A stretch of 64,000 nt of DNA from Methylotenera sp. (GCA_030693535.1 JAUYAL010000074.1:62001-126000), one strand, 5' to 3'; shown: positions 17,180 through 25,365, numbered from the stretch's first letter. Made by a program: numbers and translations. The notes: generated by a model not told the origin, from the letters alone.

Positions 17180-19423
17180 ATGAACTCAATCGACATTTTT
17201 CCATGGAATGACAGTTTCAATACTGGAATTACGTTAATTGATGAGCAACATAGAAAACTGGCAGACCTAATTAACCTATTAGCAAGTCACGTTGCCTTCA
17301 ACGCAAATATCCCCTCACTAAATGTTATTTTTGATGAACTTGCCGAGTATGCTGTTTATCACTTTGATACCGAAGAAAAAATTTGGCATGAATATATGCC
17401 AGAAGATTCTTTTGAAACTGACCACCTCAAGGTTCACAGCAGCTTTCTCAATGAGGTACTTAGGCTAAAGAGTGAAGAAGAAACCAAGCCTGTTAGCAAA
17501 GTCATTGAAGATGTTCTTGCATTCCTTACACGCTGGCTAGCCGCTCATATATTAGAAAGTGACAGGGCGATGGCTATGGTTGTTATAGCGATGCAGTCTG
17601 GAATGCCGTTAGAAGCTGCTAAAAAAAATGCTTCTGAACAAATGAGAGGTGCCACTAAAGTTCTGATTGATATCATCCTTTCAATCTATGAGAGCCTCTC
17701 TACTAATACATTGCATTTAATGCGTGAGCTTGCAGAGCAAAAAAGAATGCAGATGTTGCTTAATGACCAAGAACGTCATTTTGAAGTGTTGCTTTCTACA
17801 ACTCCTGTTGGCATATTTGAAAGTGATATCAACGGCAAATGTGTCTACGTTAATGCGCAGTGGTCGAAAATCACAGGGTTATCAATTGAAAATGCAAAGG
17901 GTGATGGGTGGGTTAAAGCGCTTCACCCAGAAGATAAAGATAAAATTATTACTGAGTGGATGACCTCAACCGCAGAAAATAGACCATTTCATCTTGAATA
18001 TCGATTTTTACACCCTAACGGCAAGACTATCTGGGTTTTGGGGAAGTCTGCCATTTATAAATCGCAGCTCAATGATCAATCTGGTTATGTCGGTACCATC
18101 ACTGACATTTCAGAACTCAAACAGTTAGAGACGTCAAATCAAGAATCACTTGCCCTCCTCCAAAAAATTGCGAATCAAGTACCTGGGGTCGTATATCAAT
18201 ATCGATTGTACCCTGATGGCCATGCGAGATTTCCCTTTGCCAGTGATGGTATTCGTACCATTTACCGACTTAGCCCAGAAGAAGTGCGCGAAGATGCTGC
18301 TAAAGTATGGGCAATTCTTCACCCAGACGACCTTGAGGGAATTGTTAACAGCATAGAGAAGTCTGCGCAAGAATTGACCCTATGGAATCATGAATACCGT
18401 GTGAAGTTTGACGACAACACGGTGCGTTGGCTTTTAGGTAGCGCCAAGCCAGAAAGAGAAACAGATGGCTCTGTGCTTTGGCATGGCTTCATCACAGATA
18501 TCACTGAGCGCAAGAAATCTGAAGAAGCCTTAAAAGACAGTGAGTTCCGTTGGAAATTTGCAATTGAAGGCTCAGGTGATGGTGTATGGGATTGGAATAT
18601 ACAGACCGATGAAGCGCAGTACTCCAAACGCTGGAAAGAAATGCTAGGGTATCGTGATGAAGACATATTGCGTACAAATGACGAATGGTCTAGCCGAGTA
18701 CATCCTGATGACCAGTTATATGTAAAAAATGCAATGCAAGCCTATTTAGAGGGCATGACTGAAATTTATGTTGTTGAATACCGATTGAGATGCAAAGACG
18801 ATAGTTATAAATGGATTCTTGGTCGCGGGATGATCGTTAATCGTAGCGAGGATGGAAAACCTCTGCGTATGATTGGTACTCATACCGACATCTCTGAGCG
18901 TAAACACCTTGAATTAGAGCTTACTAGACAGGCGCATCTTGACTACCTTACAGGTTTGTCCAATCGACGTCATTTTATGGAACAAGCCGAAGTGGAGATG
19001 TCACGGGCAGTACGCTATGACACGCCATTATCTTTATTGATGATAGATATTGATTTATTTAAAAACGTAAATGATACCTATGGGCATCAAGTGGGTGATA
19101 TCGTTCTGCAAGCTCTGAGTAAAATCTGTCAAGAAACACTTCGCCAAGTTGACGTGGCTGGACGCTTGGGCGGCGAAGAGTTCGCAATCATGCTACCTGA
19201 AACTGATTCTAACGAGGCTATTGAGGTTGCAGAGCGATTTCGAGAAGTTGTTGCCAAGACAAAAGTAACTATACCCACCGGTTTGCCGATACATTTCACG
19301 GTTTCTATTGGCGTCACTACGCTTCAAAATAAAAACGTCAACATTGATATGTTACTTAATCAGGCCGATAAAGCATTGTATGAAGCGAAGAAAACTGGGC
19401 GCAATAAAGTTTGTGTTGTGTAA
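17180..19423 (+). CDS. Hemerythrin-PAS-PAS-PAS-GGDEF diguanylate cyclase
   Basis: 747 residues. Residues 1-135 form a bacteriohemerythrin domain with the di-iron ligand pattern: His in DEQHRK, His and Glu in YHFDTEEKIWHE, His in DHLKVH and His in HILESD. Three PAS/PAC units follow at about 195-315, 325-450 and 455-580, each ending in a T-DI(S/T)E pattern. A GGDEF domain follows at about 585-747 with GGEEF near residue 664 and an RQVD inhibitory site before it. The fusion suggests oxygen- or redox-gated cyclic di-GMP synthesis. It is predicted cytosolic, with no membrane segment. The third PAS closely resembles that of the protein at 60768 (GVWDWNI / GVWDWDI). Confidence 0.9.
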   Translation: MNSIDIFPWNDSFNTGITLIDEQHRKLADLINLLASHVAFNANIPSLNVIFDELAEYAVYHFDTEEKIWHEYMPEDSFETDHLKVHSSFLNEVLRLKSEEETKPVSKVIEDVLAFLTRWLAAHILESDRAMAMVVIAMQSGMPLEAAKKNASEQMRGATKVLIDIILSIYESLSTNTLHLMRELAEQKRMQMLLNDQERHFEVLLSTTPVGIFESDINGKCVYVNAQWSKITGLSIENAKGDGWVKALHPEDKDKIITEWMTSTAENRPFHLEYRFLHPNGKTIWVLGKSAIYKSQLNDQSGYVGTITDISELKQLETSNQESLALLQKIANQVPGVVYQYRLYPDGHARFPFASDGIRTIYRLSPEEVREDAAKVWAILHPDDLEGIVNSIEKSAQELTLWNHEYRVKFDDNTVRWLLGSAKPERETDGSVLWHGFITDITERKKSEEALKDSEFRWKFAIEGSGDGVWDWNIQTDEAQYSKRWKEMLGYRDEDILRTNDEWSSRVHPDDQLYVKNAMQAYLEGMTEIYVVEYRLRCKDDSYKWILGRGMIVNRSEDGKPLRMIGTHTDISERKHLELELTRQAHLDYLTGLSNRRHFMEQAEVEMSRAVRYDTPLSLLMIDIDLFKNVNDTYGHQVGDIVLQALSKICQETLRQVDVAGRLGGEEFAIMLPETDSNEAIEVAERFREVVAKTKVTIPTGLPIHFTVSIGVTTLQNKNVNIDMLLNQADKALYEAKKTGRNKVCVV

Positions 19424-19552
19424 GTTTTAGCATTGCTGTTACAATTTTCTTACCGAACCCGACCTTCAGTTTAGGGGATTTTGCTCTCATCAAGTTAAAT
19501 CAAGCTAACTTGCGCAAAGGGTCAAAACTTGTCCCATACACCTGAATTAGCT

Positions 19553-19575
19553 TGCCACAAAGCTGCCATTCAAAT
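19553..19575 (-). repeat. Fragment of the dispersed repeat, copy D
   Basis: TGCCACAAAGCTGCCATTCA nearly matches the reverse complement of the middle of copy B (TGCCACATAGCTGCCATTCA). Only this part is recognisable. Confidence 0.45.
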
Positions 19576-19594
19576 ATCTGCATAGCTTTAAAAA

Positions 19595-19680
19595 ATGGTC
19601 AGTGCCCATGAGAATCGCTGGTCAGTTCGAATAATTGTGCTGGTCAATCATGATGAGTATTAATGGTCAGTTGGTATGAG
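19595..19680. mobile_element. Probable relic end of an IS21-like insertion sequence
   Basis: Four copies of TGGTCA(G/A)T occur at intervals of 22-23 bp (starting near 19595, 19618, 19640 and 19663). Multiple regularly spaced repeats of this sort are typical of IS21-family termini, which bind the transposase repeatedly. No istA/istB genes are present, so this would be a solo end. The family assignment is from memory of terminus structure. Confidence 0.4.
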
Positions 19681-19953
19681 TATATGCAGGTGCAATACTA
19701 GCCGGGCACGACAGCTGGCGCGACCATCTCTACCATATGGCTGTAAAACCCTCTTTAGTGCAGATTGGTCAAAGCAGAAAGTCTCCCAGTGAATTTTGCC
19801 GCTAACCAGCCTTAATTTACGTAATATCTTTGCACGATCCATGCCCCCTTTTAACTGCAGCTAAAAGTAACTTTTCAGCTATCAGTGGCCTGCTTTAGCT
19901 TCGGGGTCATGTCGCTCAACACCTATTCCTAGATTTCCATAAAATTCTACAAT

Positions 19954-20343
19954 TTAATTTCCCGCATTCCATACGTGAGATTGCGTTAGCCATTTTCCGT
20001 CATTATCTTGCTCCAATACGCTCATAGTAATGCCTCCAAAAGTGGGAATATTCCCATTGGATTCAGCTCCATTTGCATTCCATTTGGATATTTGGTAAAT
20101 TATTTTCTCATCCCCACCCACTTCTATAACCTCAAGGGTATGGTTTTGCACCCCGTTATCAACAAATGATTTGAATAAATGTTCAATTTCGATACGCCCA
20201 ACTCGCGTCTTTCCATCTCCTGGGGATAGTATTGCTCTTTCACCATATAGTGCTACCAGTGCCTTTGTGTTGCCGGAATTTAGCGCTTGATTCCATGTCA
20301 AATTGGCTGCTTCGATGATAGATTTAAAATTAATGCTAGTCAT
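19954..20343 (-). CDS. SnoaL-like (NTF2-fold) protein
   Basis: 129 residues with the cone-shaped NTF2-like fold signature of the SnoaL/DUF4440 group: TWNQALNSGNTKALVALYGERAILSPGDG followed by beta strands, here cited as residues 15-43, and a C-terminal QSHVWN. No signal peptide. Such proteins are small enzymes or ligand binders, and the substrate cannot be told from sequence. It lies 98 bp downstream of a MarR gene on the same strand, with a palindrome half resembling the MarR operator in between (20411-20424), so MarR control is likely. Confidence 0.75.
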   Translation of the reverse strand: MTSINFKSIIEAANLTWNQALNSGNTKALVALYGERAILSPGDGKTRVGRIEIEHLFKSFVDNGVQNHTLEVIEVGGDEKIIYQISKWNANGAESNGNIPTFGGITMSVLEQDNDGKWLTQSHVWNAGN

Positions 20344-20410
20344 TTTAATTTCTCCTGATATGTGCTTCTAACAGCACGGTTGTATTTCTAGTCTTTAAAT
20401 AATTTATTTG

Positions 20411-20424
20411 ATTAGGCGGCTAAT
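20411..20424. promoter_or_regulatory. Second candidate MarR operator
   Basis: ATTAGGCGGCTAAT is near-palindromic and shares TTAG...GGCTAA with the operator at 20959. It lies 68 bp before the SnoaL-like start. Confidence 0.4.
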
Positions 20425-20441
20425 TAAATGGTGAAAAAATG

Positions 20442-20957
20442 TTACTCAAAAATGTTGCTTTTTTCTTTCAACCGCATCAACTGAGAGAGAAGAATTTCTC
20501 TGTGATTAGCAGGTATAGTGCTCATTAAAAGCTTCACTCTCTGATAATAATCGGGCATCACTTCATCTAGCTTATCTTGACCAGCTGCAGTTAACTTAAT
20601 TGAATATTTTCTGCGGTCAATGCCATCCATCAATCTAGCAACAAGGTTTTCTCTTTCTAAACCATCAATAAGACCAGTCATTGTTGCTCTACTAACCCCT
20701 GCTTTTGCAGCAAGCTCAGACGGAGTAGAGGTTAAAGTATCCTCCCGCATTAGTAATATTAATACCCACCATCTACCTTGTAGTAATCCTCGCTTACTTA
20801 GAAAATTATCAAGAGCATCCGATAAATCTGAACCGATACGAAGGATGTTGAGGAACTGAATCACAGAATCTGCATCCGCTTCAGCATATCTGTCTGTAAA
20901 TTTTTTGAGTACTTTTGCGTCTGGAAGGTTTTTTAATTGAATCATAATAAGCCACAT
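20442..20957 (-). CDS. MarR-family transcriptional regulator
   Basis: 171 residues from ATG 20957; ATG 20945 is an alternative start. Winged-helix DNA-binding features typical of MarR are clear: LLQGRWWVLILLMRE, TPSELAAKAGVSRATMTGLIDGLERENLV (the last cited as residues about 78-106) and the wing with RRKYSIKLTAAG. These regulators usually repress and are released by small phenolic or oxidising ligands. A 20-bp inverted repeat sits directly before the start codon, indicating autorepression. Confidence 0.88.
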   Translation of the reverse strand: MWLIMIQLKNLPDAKVLKKFTDRYAEADADSVIQFLNILRIGSDLSDALDNFLSKRGLLQGRWWVLILLMREDTLTSTPSELAAKAGVSRATMTGLIDGLERENLVARLMDGIDRRKYSIKLTAAGQDKLDEVMPDYYQRVKLLMSTIPANHREILLSQLMRLKEKSNIFE

Positions 20958-20958
20958 T

Positions 20959-20978
20959 ATAGTTAGCCAGCTAACTAT
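20959..20978. promoter_or_regulatory. Palindrome at the marR-like start, probable autoregulatory operator
   Basis: ATAGTTAGCCAGCTAACTAT is an inverted repeat with only the central two bases unpaired. It sits one base upstream of ATG 20957, where a bound repressor would block transcription. Confidence 0.6.
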
Positions 20979-21126
20979 GTCAAGCGCTGATTTAGATTAA
21001 ATAAATTTTAGAAATTCATGTCGCTGGATTATTAAATTCTTGGCGTTTTATTTTATTGATTATTTGGGAAGGATGTGTGAGACCTTTCACAAATAGTCTA
21101 GTAAAAACGACACTTTTAGAATGTTA

Positions 21127-21142
21127 TTTACGCTATCGTACA
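21127..21142. promoter_or_regulatory. Palindromic operator-like site 7
   Basis: TTTACGCTATCGTACA matches 9 of 10 fixed positions of TGTnCGnnnnCGnACA. It lies 128 bp before the split gene at 21271. Confidence 0.5.
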
Positions 21143-21270
21143 GAACTTCTAATCAAAGCGGTATATCGTATTATTTGAGGTTCAAATACATTTTTTATTT
21201 TTGAAGATGGACTTCTTTCGACTAGTACGATGGTTGCTAACATATTGATTATTAAATAGTTAATATAAAA

Positions 21271-21708
21271 ATGAACATCATCATGATGAATATTACTAAT
21301 TTTTTAGCTACGTTAATCGTTAGTATGTCCGTACTTTCTAGCGCAACTTTTGTATATGCTGTGGAAGGCCATACTGGTGATGCGATATACGTCAGTGGAG
21401 GTATTGGTCAGGAAGAATCGAGTTAAATGCGTGCTAACGCTGGCAACTTTAATTTACGCTTATATTTATCTGAAGGCATACATGGACACTCTATCACTGG
21501 CGCACAAGTAACCATTATCGACAAAAAAGGCAACATAATATTAGACACGTTAAATGGTGAACCAACGTTGTTTGCACATCTAATCAATGGCAGTTACACT
21601 ATTAACACAATTTATAAAAATAGCTTAAAGACTAGAAAAGTTATCGTTAGCAACCATCGCGGCGTAAATGTTCACCTTAATTGGAAAGCTTTAGATAGCG
21701 AAGAATAA
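21271..21708 (+). pseudogene. Secreted carboxypeptidase-regulatory-like protein split by one in-frame TAA
   Basis: ATG 21271 opens a 51-codon frame: signal peptide (cleavage near VYA-VEG) then YVSGGIGQEESS, ending at TAA 21424-21426. The very next codon, ATG 21427, continues in the same frame for 93 residues: FNLRLYLSEG, then a beta-rich domain (ITGAQVTIIDKKGNIILDTL). Related betaproteobacterial periplasmic proteins, as I recall them, carry YVSGGxG and then the beta domain in one chain, so this is most simply one gene with a nonsense codon. Translation could restart at the abutting ATG, but that half would lack an export signal. Confidence 0.7.
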
Positions 21709-21777
21709 TACGATGAATAATCTCAATAATTGCAGTAGCTTTAAAAAAATTAAAAATGCATTTACAAACCGGATCTA

Positions 21778-21793
21778 TGTTGGTTAACGCACA
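21778..21793. promoter_or_regulatory. Palindromic operator-like site 8
   Basis: TGTTGGTTAACGCACA matches 9 of 10 fixed positions. It ends 68 bp before the EF-hand/BON gene. Confidence 0.5.
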
Positions 21794-21861
21794 GATGCCT
21801 TTACTACAAACGATTATCCTTAAATTGCATCTGTTTTTTAACTACATATTGGAAAATTACC

Positions 21862-22368
21862 ATGAAAAATCATATCAGCATTAAATCTTCTTTACTTGTG
21901 ATTGCATTAGCCACCAGCACTCAAGCATTTGCTATAGACGACCTAAGCGAAGTTAATAATAGCGCTTACACAACAGCATTTAAAGCTTTAGATACTAACA
22001 ACGATGGTACATTAACTAAATCAGAAGCAAAAAAAGAAAAGTTATTCGCAGAATATTTTTCAGCTGCTGATAAAAATAAAGATAGTACCTTGAGTGAGCA
22101 AGAGTATACGAATTACAAATCGCAAGCCGAACAAAAGAACGTTAAACGAGCTCTTAGTGACAGTGTTATAACATCTAAAGTAAAAGGTAGCTTACTCAAA
22201 GATGAGGGCCTGAAAAGCTTGAAAGTAAGCGTTAAAACCAATCATGGCATTGTGTTATTAAGCGGATTTGTAGAAACTGAAGATCAAATTCAACAAGCTG
22301 GAAAAATTGCAGCCGATGTTGAAGGTGTTAAATCTGTTGAAAATAGCCTGTTGTTGAAAAAAGAGTAA
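21862..22368 (+). CDS. Periplasmic EF-hand and BON domain protein
   Basis: 168 residues with a signal peptide (cleaved near QAFA-IDDL). Two EF-hand loops follow, DTNNDGTLTKSE near residue 48 and DKNKDSTLSEQE near 74, then a BON domain at about 98-165 (VITSKVKGSLLKDEGL, GIVLLSGFVETEDQI). EF-hand loops bind calcium; BON domains bind phospholipid in OsmY-like proteins. The joint architecture suggests a calcium-responsive envelope stress protein, an inference. A terminator follows at 22380 and an operator-like site precedes. Confidence 0.85.
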   Translation: MKNHISIKSSLLVIALATSTQAFAIDDLSEVNNSAYTTAFKALDTNNDGTLTKSEAKKEKLFAEYFSAADKNKDSTLSEQEYTNYKSQAEQKNVKRALSDSVITSKVKGSLLKDEGLKSLKVSVKTNHGIVLLSGFVETEDQIQQAGKIAADVEGVKSVENSLLLKKE

Positions 22369-22379
22369 GTCTAATTGAG

Positions 22380-22409
22380 CTGGCAGTGCTTATGCGCGCC
22401 AGTTTTTTT
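22380..22409 (+). terminator. Intrinsic terminator after the EF-hand/BON gene
   Basis: CTGGC and GCCAG form the base of a hairpin extended by GTGC/GCGC, with an A bulge and a TTAT loop, followed directly by seven T. This is a convincing rho-independent terminator. Confidence 0.75.
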
Positions 22410-22559
22410 ACATCTTCCATTTGAGCCGACTGTAATAGCGCGTTCATCTGACTGGCTTTTCCATAGATGTTTATGGTGTAAAACGGAAACCAAAACACGA
22501 CTCGAAAGCTCTTTTTTCTTTTTAAGTAGCAATTCATTTTTTAAATAAGGATTTTTATC

Positions 22560-22712
22560 ATGACTAAAAGAATATATTTATTACTGCTCACTACAATTTT
22601 CCTATCTGGCACAGTGGTGACGCTTGCTGCCTGCAATACCATTGCTGGTGCAGGACAAGATATAGAGAAAGGTGGTAAAGCAATAAAAGACGAGGCCAAT
22701 GAGCATAAATAA
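22560..22712 (+). CDS. Entericidin A/B-family small lipoprotein
   Basis: 50 residues. Signal peptide with lipobox LAAC (Cys near 25), then the short conserved tail NTIAGAGQDIEKGGKAIKDE typical of entericidins. Members are tiny outer-membrane lipoproteins linked to stationary-phase or osmotic stress; the entericidin antidote/toxin roles in E. coli cannot be assigned here. A weak ribosome-binding site (ATAAGGAT) precedes ATG 22560. It lies after the terminator at 22380, so it should have its own promoter. Confidence 0.85.
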   Translation: MTKRIYLLLLTTIFLSGTVVTLAACNTIAGAGQDIEKGGKAIKDEANEHK

Positions 22713-22760
22713 AGTGTGTCTTACTCAGAATGTTTAGTTATTAATGAATGTGGAGTTGTC

Positions 22761-22940
22761 ATGAAAAAATTGTTACTTATTTTAAGTTGAGTAGCGGTTG
22801 GTTTGAGTGGCTGCAACGCGAGAGGTCATGATGACATTTCACTTAGAGACCGTGATCATCGCGAAGATAAAGAACGTCAAAATGGGCACGAAGATCATCG
22901 AGATAAGCACGGCGGAGAACATAACGATTGTGATAGGTAG
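22761..22940 (+). pseudogene. Small His/Asp-rich lipoprotein gene with in-frame TGA in the signal peptide
   Basis: ATG 22761 reads MKKLLLILS, then TGA at 22788-22790, then without frame change VAVGLSGCNARG and a charged tail rich in His, Asp, Glu and Arg (DRDHREDKERQNGHEDH) to TAG 22938-22940. The lipobox LSGC lies just after the stop, so the intact signal peptide needs a residue, probably Trp (TGG to TGA), at the stop. It is most simply a nonsense-mutated lipoprotein gene. GGAG precedes the start. Confidence 0.65.
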
Positions 22941-23008
22941 CATAAATGCCCTAGTGTTCTCATATCCTAGGGAAATTTCTTAAGGTCTGTCAGGTTGTGA
23001 AGAAAAAA

Positions 23009-23731
23009 TCAGGTGGCACGTAGGTCAAGTGCAACACTAATTACTAATGGGATAAATGCCCCTATGCAGGCCGCAATCACTACATCCATCGGCCAATGAA
23101 CTCCTAATACTAAGCGCGACATTGCGACCAATGATATCCATAACATTGCTATCGATAGGGCTGATTTATGCCACGTAGGCCAGATTGTTCTTACACAGAG
23201 TGCTGTCGATGTTGCAAAGGCAGCAACAGCTAAAGTATGTCCGCTCGGAAAACTTGAGCCCCAATACCAGGCAGTATCCCACAACGCTGGTCTAGGCCGA
23301 CTGACTAGACTTTTTATCAGGTAAATAACAATTACGCCTCCAATAGAAGAAGCCGAGACAATCATTGCTTCAATACGATATTTTTTATAAAACAATGTGA
23401 TGGCTACTATGGTCGCAAGCGGGAATAAAACCATAGCTGATCCAGTGTAAGTTAATGCTTCAAAGAACCCAGTTAACGAACTAGGTACGTAGCCATGTAT
23501 GAATATCAAGATAGCCTTGTCGATTGAACCGGTCTCACCTTCAAATACATCTTCGCTTATTTTTAGCGTCGACACTACGAGGACAAGCACTAACAAAGCA
23601 GTGAAGCGACGCTTATCAAGTGGCTTAGACCATTTTGGCTGATAACATCGTATGTAAAAACCTGATATCAGATAGGTACTAGCAACAATAAGCGCCAGCT
23701 CCAAAGCTTCTTCGACTATTATAAATATCAC
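23009..23731 (-). CDS. PAP2-family membrane phosphatase
   Basis: 240 residues with about six hydrophobic segments. The three phosphatase motifs are present in order: KSLVSRPRP near residue 143, PSGH near 165 and SRLVLGVHWPMDV near 207, supplying the catalytic histidines. Family members dephosphorylate undecaprenyl pyrophosphate, phosphatidylglycerophosphate or lipid A. The neighbours do not decide the substrate. It follows the cytochrome b561 gene on the same strand after 32 bp, so co-transcription is likely. Confidence 0.85.
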   Translation of the reverse strand: MIFIIVEEALELALIVASTYLISGFYIRCYQPKWSKPLDKRRFTALLVLVLVVSTLKISEDVFEGETGSIDKAILIFIHGYVPSSLTGFFEALTYTGSAMVLFPLATIVAITLFYKKYRIEAMIVSASSIGGVIVIYLIKSLVSRPRPALWDTAWYWGSSFPSGHTLAVAAFATSTALCVRTIWPTWHKSALSIAMLWISLVAMSRLVLGVHWPMDVVIAACIGAFIPLVISVALDLRAT

Positions 23732-23763
23732 ATGCGTCTATCGGTAACACAAAGTTAAGAATT

Positions 23764-24330
23764 CTATACCCAAGGCCAATTAAACTTTTTTTTCGGAAGC
23801 ATTCTCAGCATCGTATTGTCTCGCACAAAATAGTGATGAAACAAGCCAGCAGCGACATGAAATCCGATGAGAAAATAGCCCACGGTACCACCAATTTCAT
23901 GTATTTCTTTGATTGTGTCAGCTACGCTTTTATTCTCACTAATGAGTGCGGGAAGATGTAAACCAAAAAATGGGATTGGCTTTCCCGATGCACTTAATAG
24001 CAACCAGCCTAGTATCGGCATGCTTATCATTAAAATATAAAGCGTAAGGTGCATTGCCTTAGCTGAGAGCATTTGCCATTTTGGTGGTTTAGGTAAAATT
24101 TGAGGTACTTTCCCAATAATAATGGATACTAAACGTATCCAAACTAACACAAATACAGAAAGACCAAGCATAAAGTGCCAAGTTTTAAGGGCTTCACGGG
24201 TATAGCTACCCTTGGGATAATATTCACGTAAATCAATACACGTGTACACCGCAATTATCAAAACCAACATCAGCCAATGAAGCCAGATGGAAAGTGAGCC
24301 ATAACGTTCTATGTTATTTTGCATACTCAT
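23764..24330 (-). CDS. Cytochrome b561 family protein
   Basis: 188 residues from ATG 24330, chosen because GGAG lies 7 bases upstream; an upstream ATG has no such site. Four transmembrane segments with haem-ligand histidines: SIWLHWLMLV near 15, TWHFMLGLSVF near 50, and GYFLIGFHVAAGLFHHYF near the C-terminus. It resembles the YodB/CybB group, which passes electrons from ubiquinol in the inner membrane, often against superoxide. The partner is unknown. Confidence 0.85.
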   Translation of the reverse strand: MSMQNNIERYGSLSIWLHWLMLVLIIAVYTCIDLREYYPKGSYTREALKTWHFMLGLSVFVLVWIRLVSIIIGKVPQILPKPPKWQMLSAKAMHLTLYILMISMPILGWLLLSASGKPIPFFGLHLPALISENKSVADTIKEIHEIGGTVGYFLIGFHVAAGLFHHYFVRDNTMLRMLPKKKFNWPWV

Positions 24331-24441
24331 TTTATTTCTCCAAAAATTAAATCTATATTTGTTACTTTCAATCAAATTTTGTCTACATAACTATAGTCAT
24401 TCAATGTCGCCATCTCAAAAACTTTGTTAACTGGCGAGTAT

Positions 24442-24825
24442 TTATTTCGCATCATCCACCATCTTAATGATTTTTTCTTCAACAGCTTTAGCCACTTCAA
24501 CCAATCCAGCATCTTGGGATAGCGCAGAAAGCATTTGCACAGGCTTAATCAGCCCAATCTTAGTTTTACCTTTTTCTGTATATACAGAGATTCGACATGG
24601 CAACGCCATGTTCAGGCTCATATCGGTAGCCAAAACCTTTGCAGCTTGAACGGGATTGCAAACTTCAAACACTTTGCACTCCTCATTGAAAGCTACGCCT
24701 TTTGTGCGCAGCGTGTTGCCTAAATCATGAATGTGCATCACGCCAAAACTATTACGAACAACGGCTGATTCAAGGTCTACAACTGCTTGACTAAAAGATT
24801 TATGCGTTTCAACAATGTAATACAC
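24442..24825 (-). CDS. DUF302 domain protein
   Basis: 127 residues, no signal peptide. The whole length matches the DUF302 pattern: the VETHKSFSQAVVDLESAV start, FGVMHIHDL, and the central NPVQAAKVLATDMSLNMALP with CRISVY. Family members form dimers and often sit beside redox or stress genes; the molecular role is not established. It lies between the cytochrome b561 gene and the broken BON gene on the same strand. Confidence 0.8.
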   Translation of the reverse strand: MYYIVETHKSFSQAVVDLESAVVRNSFGVMHIHDLGNTLRTKGVAFNEECKVFEVCNPVQAAKVLATDMSLNMALPCRISVYTEKGKTKIGLIKPVQMLSALSQDAGLVEVAKAVEEKIIKMVDDAK

Positions 24826-24865
24826 GGTTTATTCCTCTGTTAAATATGAATACCATAATTTTGCG

Positions 24866-25199
24866 TTACTTTTTGATGCTCACCTCATGATGGATGCTAT
24901 GAACACCTTCAATGCTACGGACTATTTTGTCTACTTGGTCAAGTTGAGTCTGAGTGTCAACAACACCAGTAAGTCGGACATCACCCTTAAGTTGTTACCG
25001 CGGTAATGTCATATCCCTTGATTGTTTCATCGAGAAGCAGTGCGGTTTTTACTTTCCCAGTCACTTCTACGTCTTTAATATCAGCACTTATTGTGCTATC
25101 AGCCTTTGTAGCACTAGTCAAATCATATAGTTTATTACAGCCAGCAAGCATAGCCAAAAGCGTTGTACTTAAAAACATTAATTTATCGTGCGTTTCCAT
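24866..25199 (-). pseudogene. BON-domain lipoprotein broken by a frameshift
   Basis: From ATG 25199 the frame gives a lipoprotein signal peptide (lipobox LAGC) and the first half of a BON domain (VEVTGKVKTALLLDET), then stops at about 24987 after AVTT. In another frame the sequence continues GDVRLTGVVDTQTQLDQVDK and SIEGVHSIHHEVSIKK to TAA at 24866. Together they make one complete BON domain. A loss of about two bases near 24985 explains the break. Two operator-like palindromes precede it. Confidence 0.8.
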
Positions 25200-25275
25200 T
25201 TGGATTATCCTCCGTTGCGATGGACAACAATTGGTGTCTTTAGCTTGGACTTTCTACTGTTTTTTCATATTAGTC

Positions 25276-25291
25276 TGTGCGCTAACAAACA
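25276..25291. promoter_or_regulatory. Palindromic operator-like site 9
   Basis: TGTGCGCTAACAAACA matches 9 of 10 fixed positions, with the right CG changed to CA. It lies 76 bp upstream of the broken BON gene. Confidence 0.45.
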
Positions 25292-25349
25292 TACTCACCT
25301 CAGTAAATTCAATTGCAAAATGTAAGGCACAGCTTTGCTATCTGCTTAA

Positions 25350-25365
25350 TGTGTGCTGGCGCACA
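25350..25365. promoter_or_regulatory. Palindromic operator-like site 10
   Basis: TGTGTGCTGGCGCACA matches 9 of 10 fixed positions, with the left CG changed to TG. It lies between the BON pseudogene and the kinase operon. Confidence 0.45.

Larger units (their letters stand above)
19424..19953. other. Intergenic region with mobile-element debris
   Basis: 530 bp without a supportable gene. It holds a fragment of the dispersed repeat at 19553-19575 and a run of TGGTCA repeats at 19595-19675. A minus-strand open frame at 19660-19842 has no recognisable protein features. Confidence 0.5.

Noticed and set aside
19660..19842. Minus-strand open frame of 60 codons in the mobile debris
   Set aside because: No motif, no ribosome-binding site; overlaps the repeat-rich relic.
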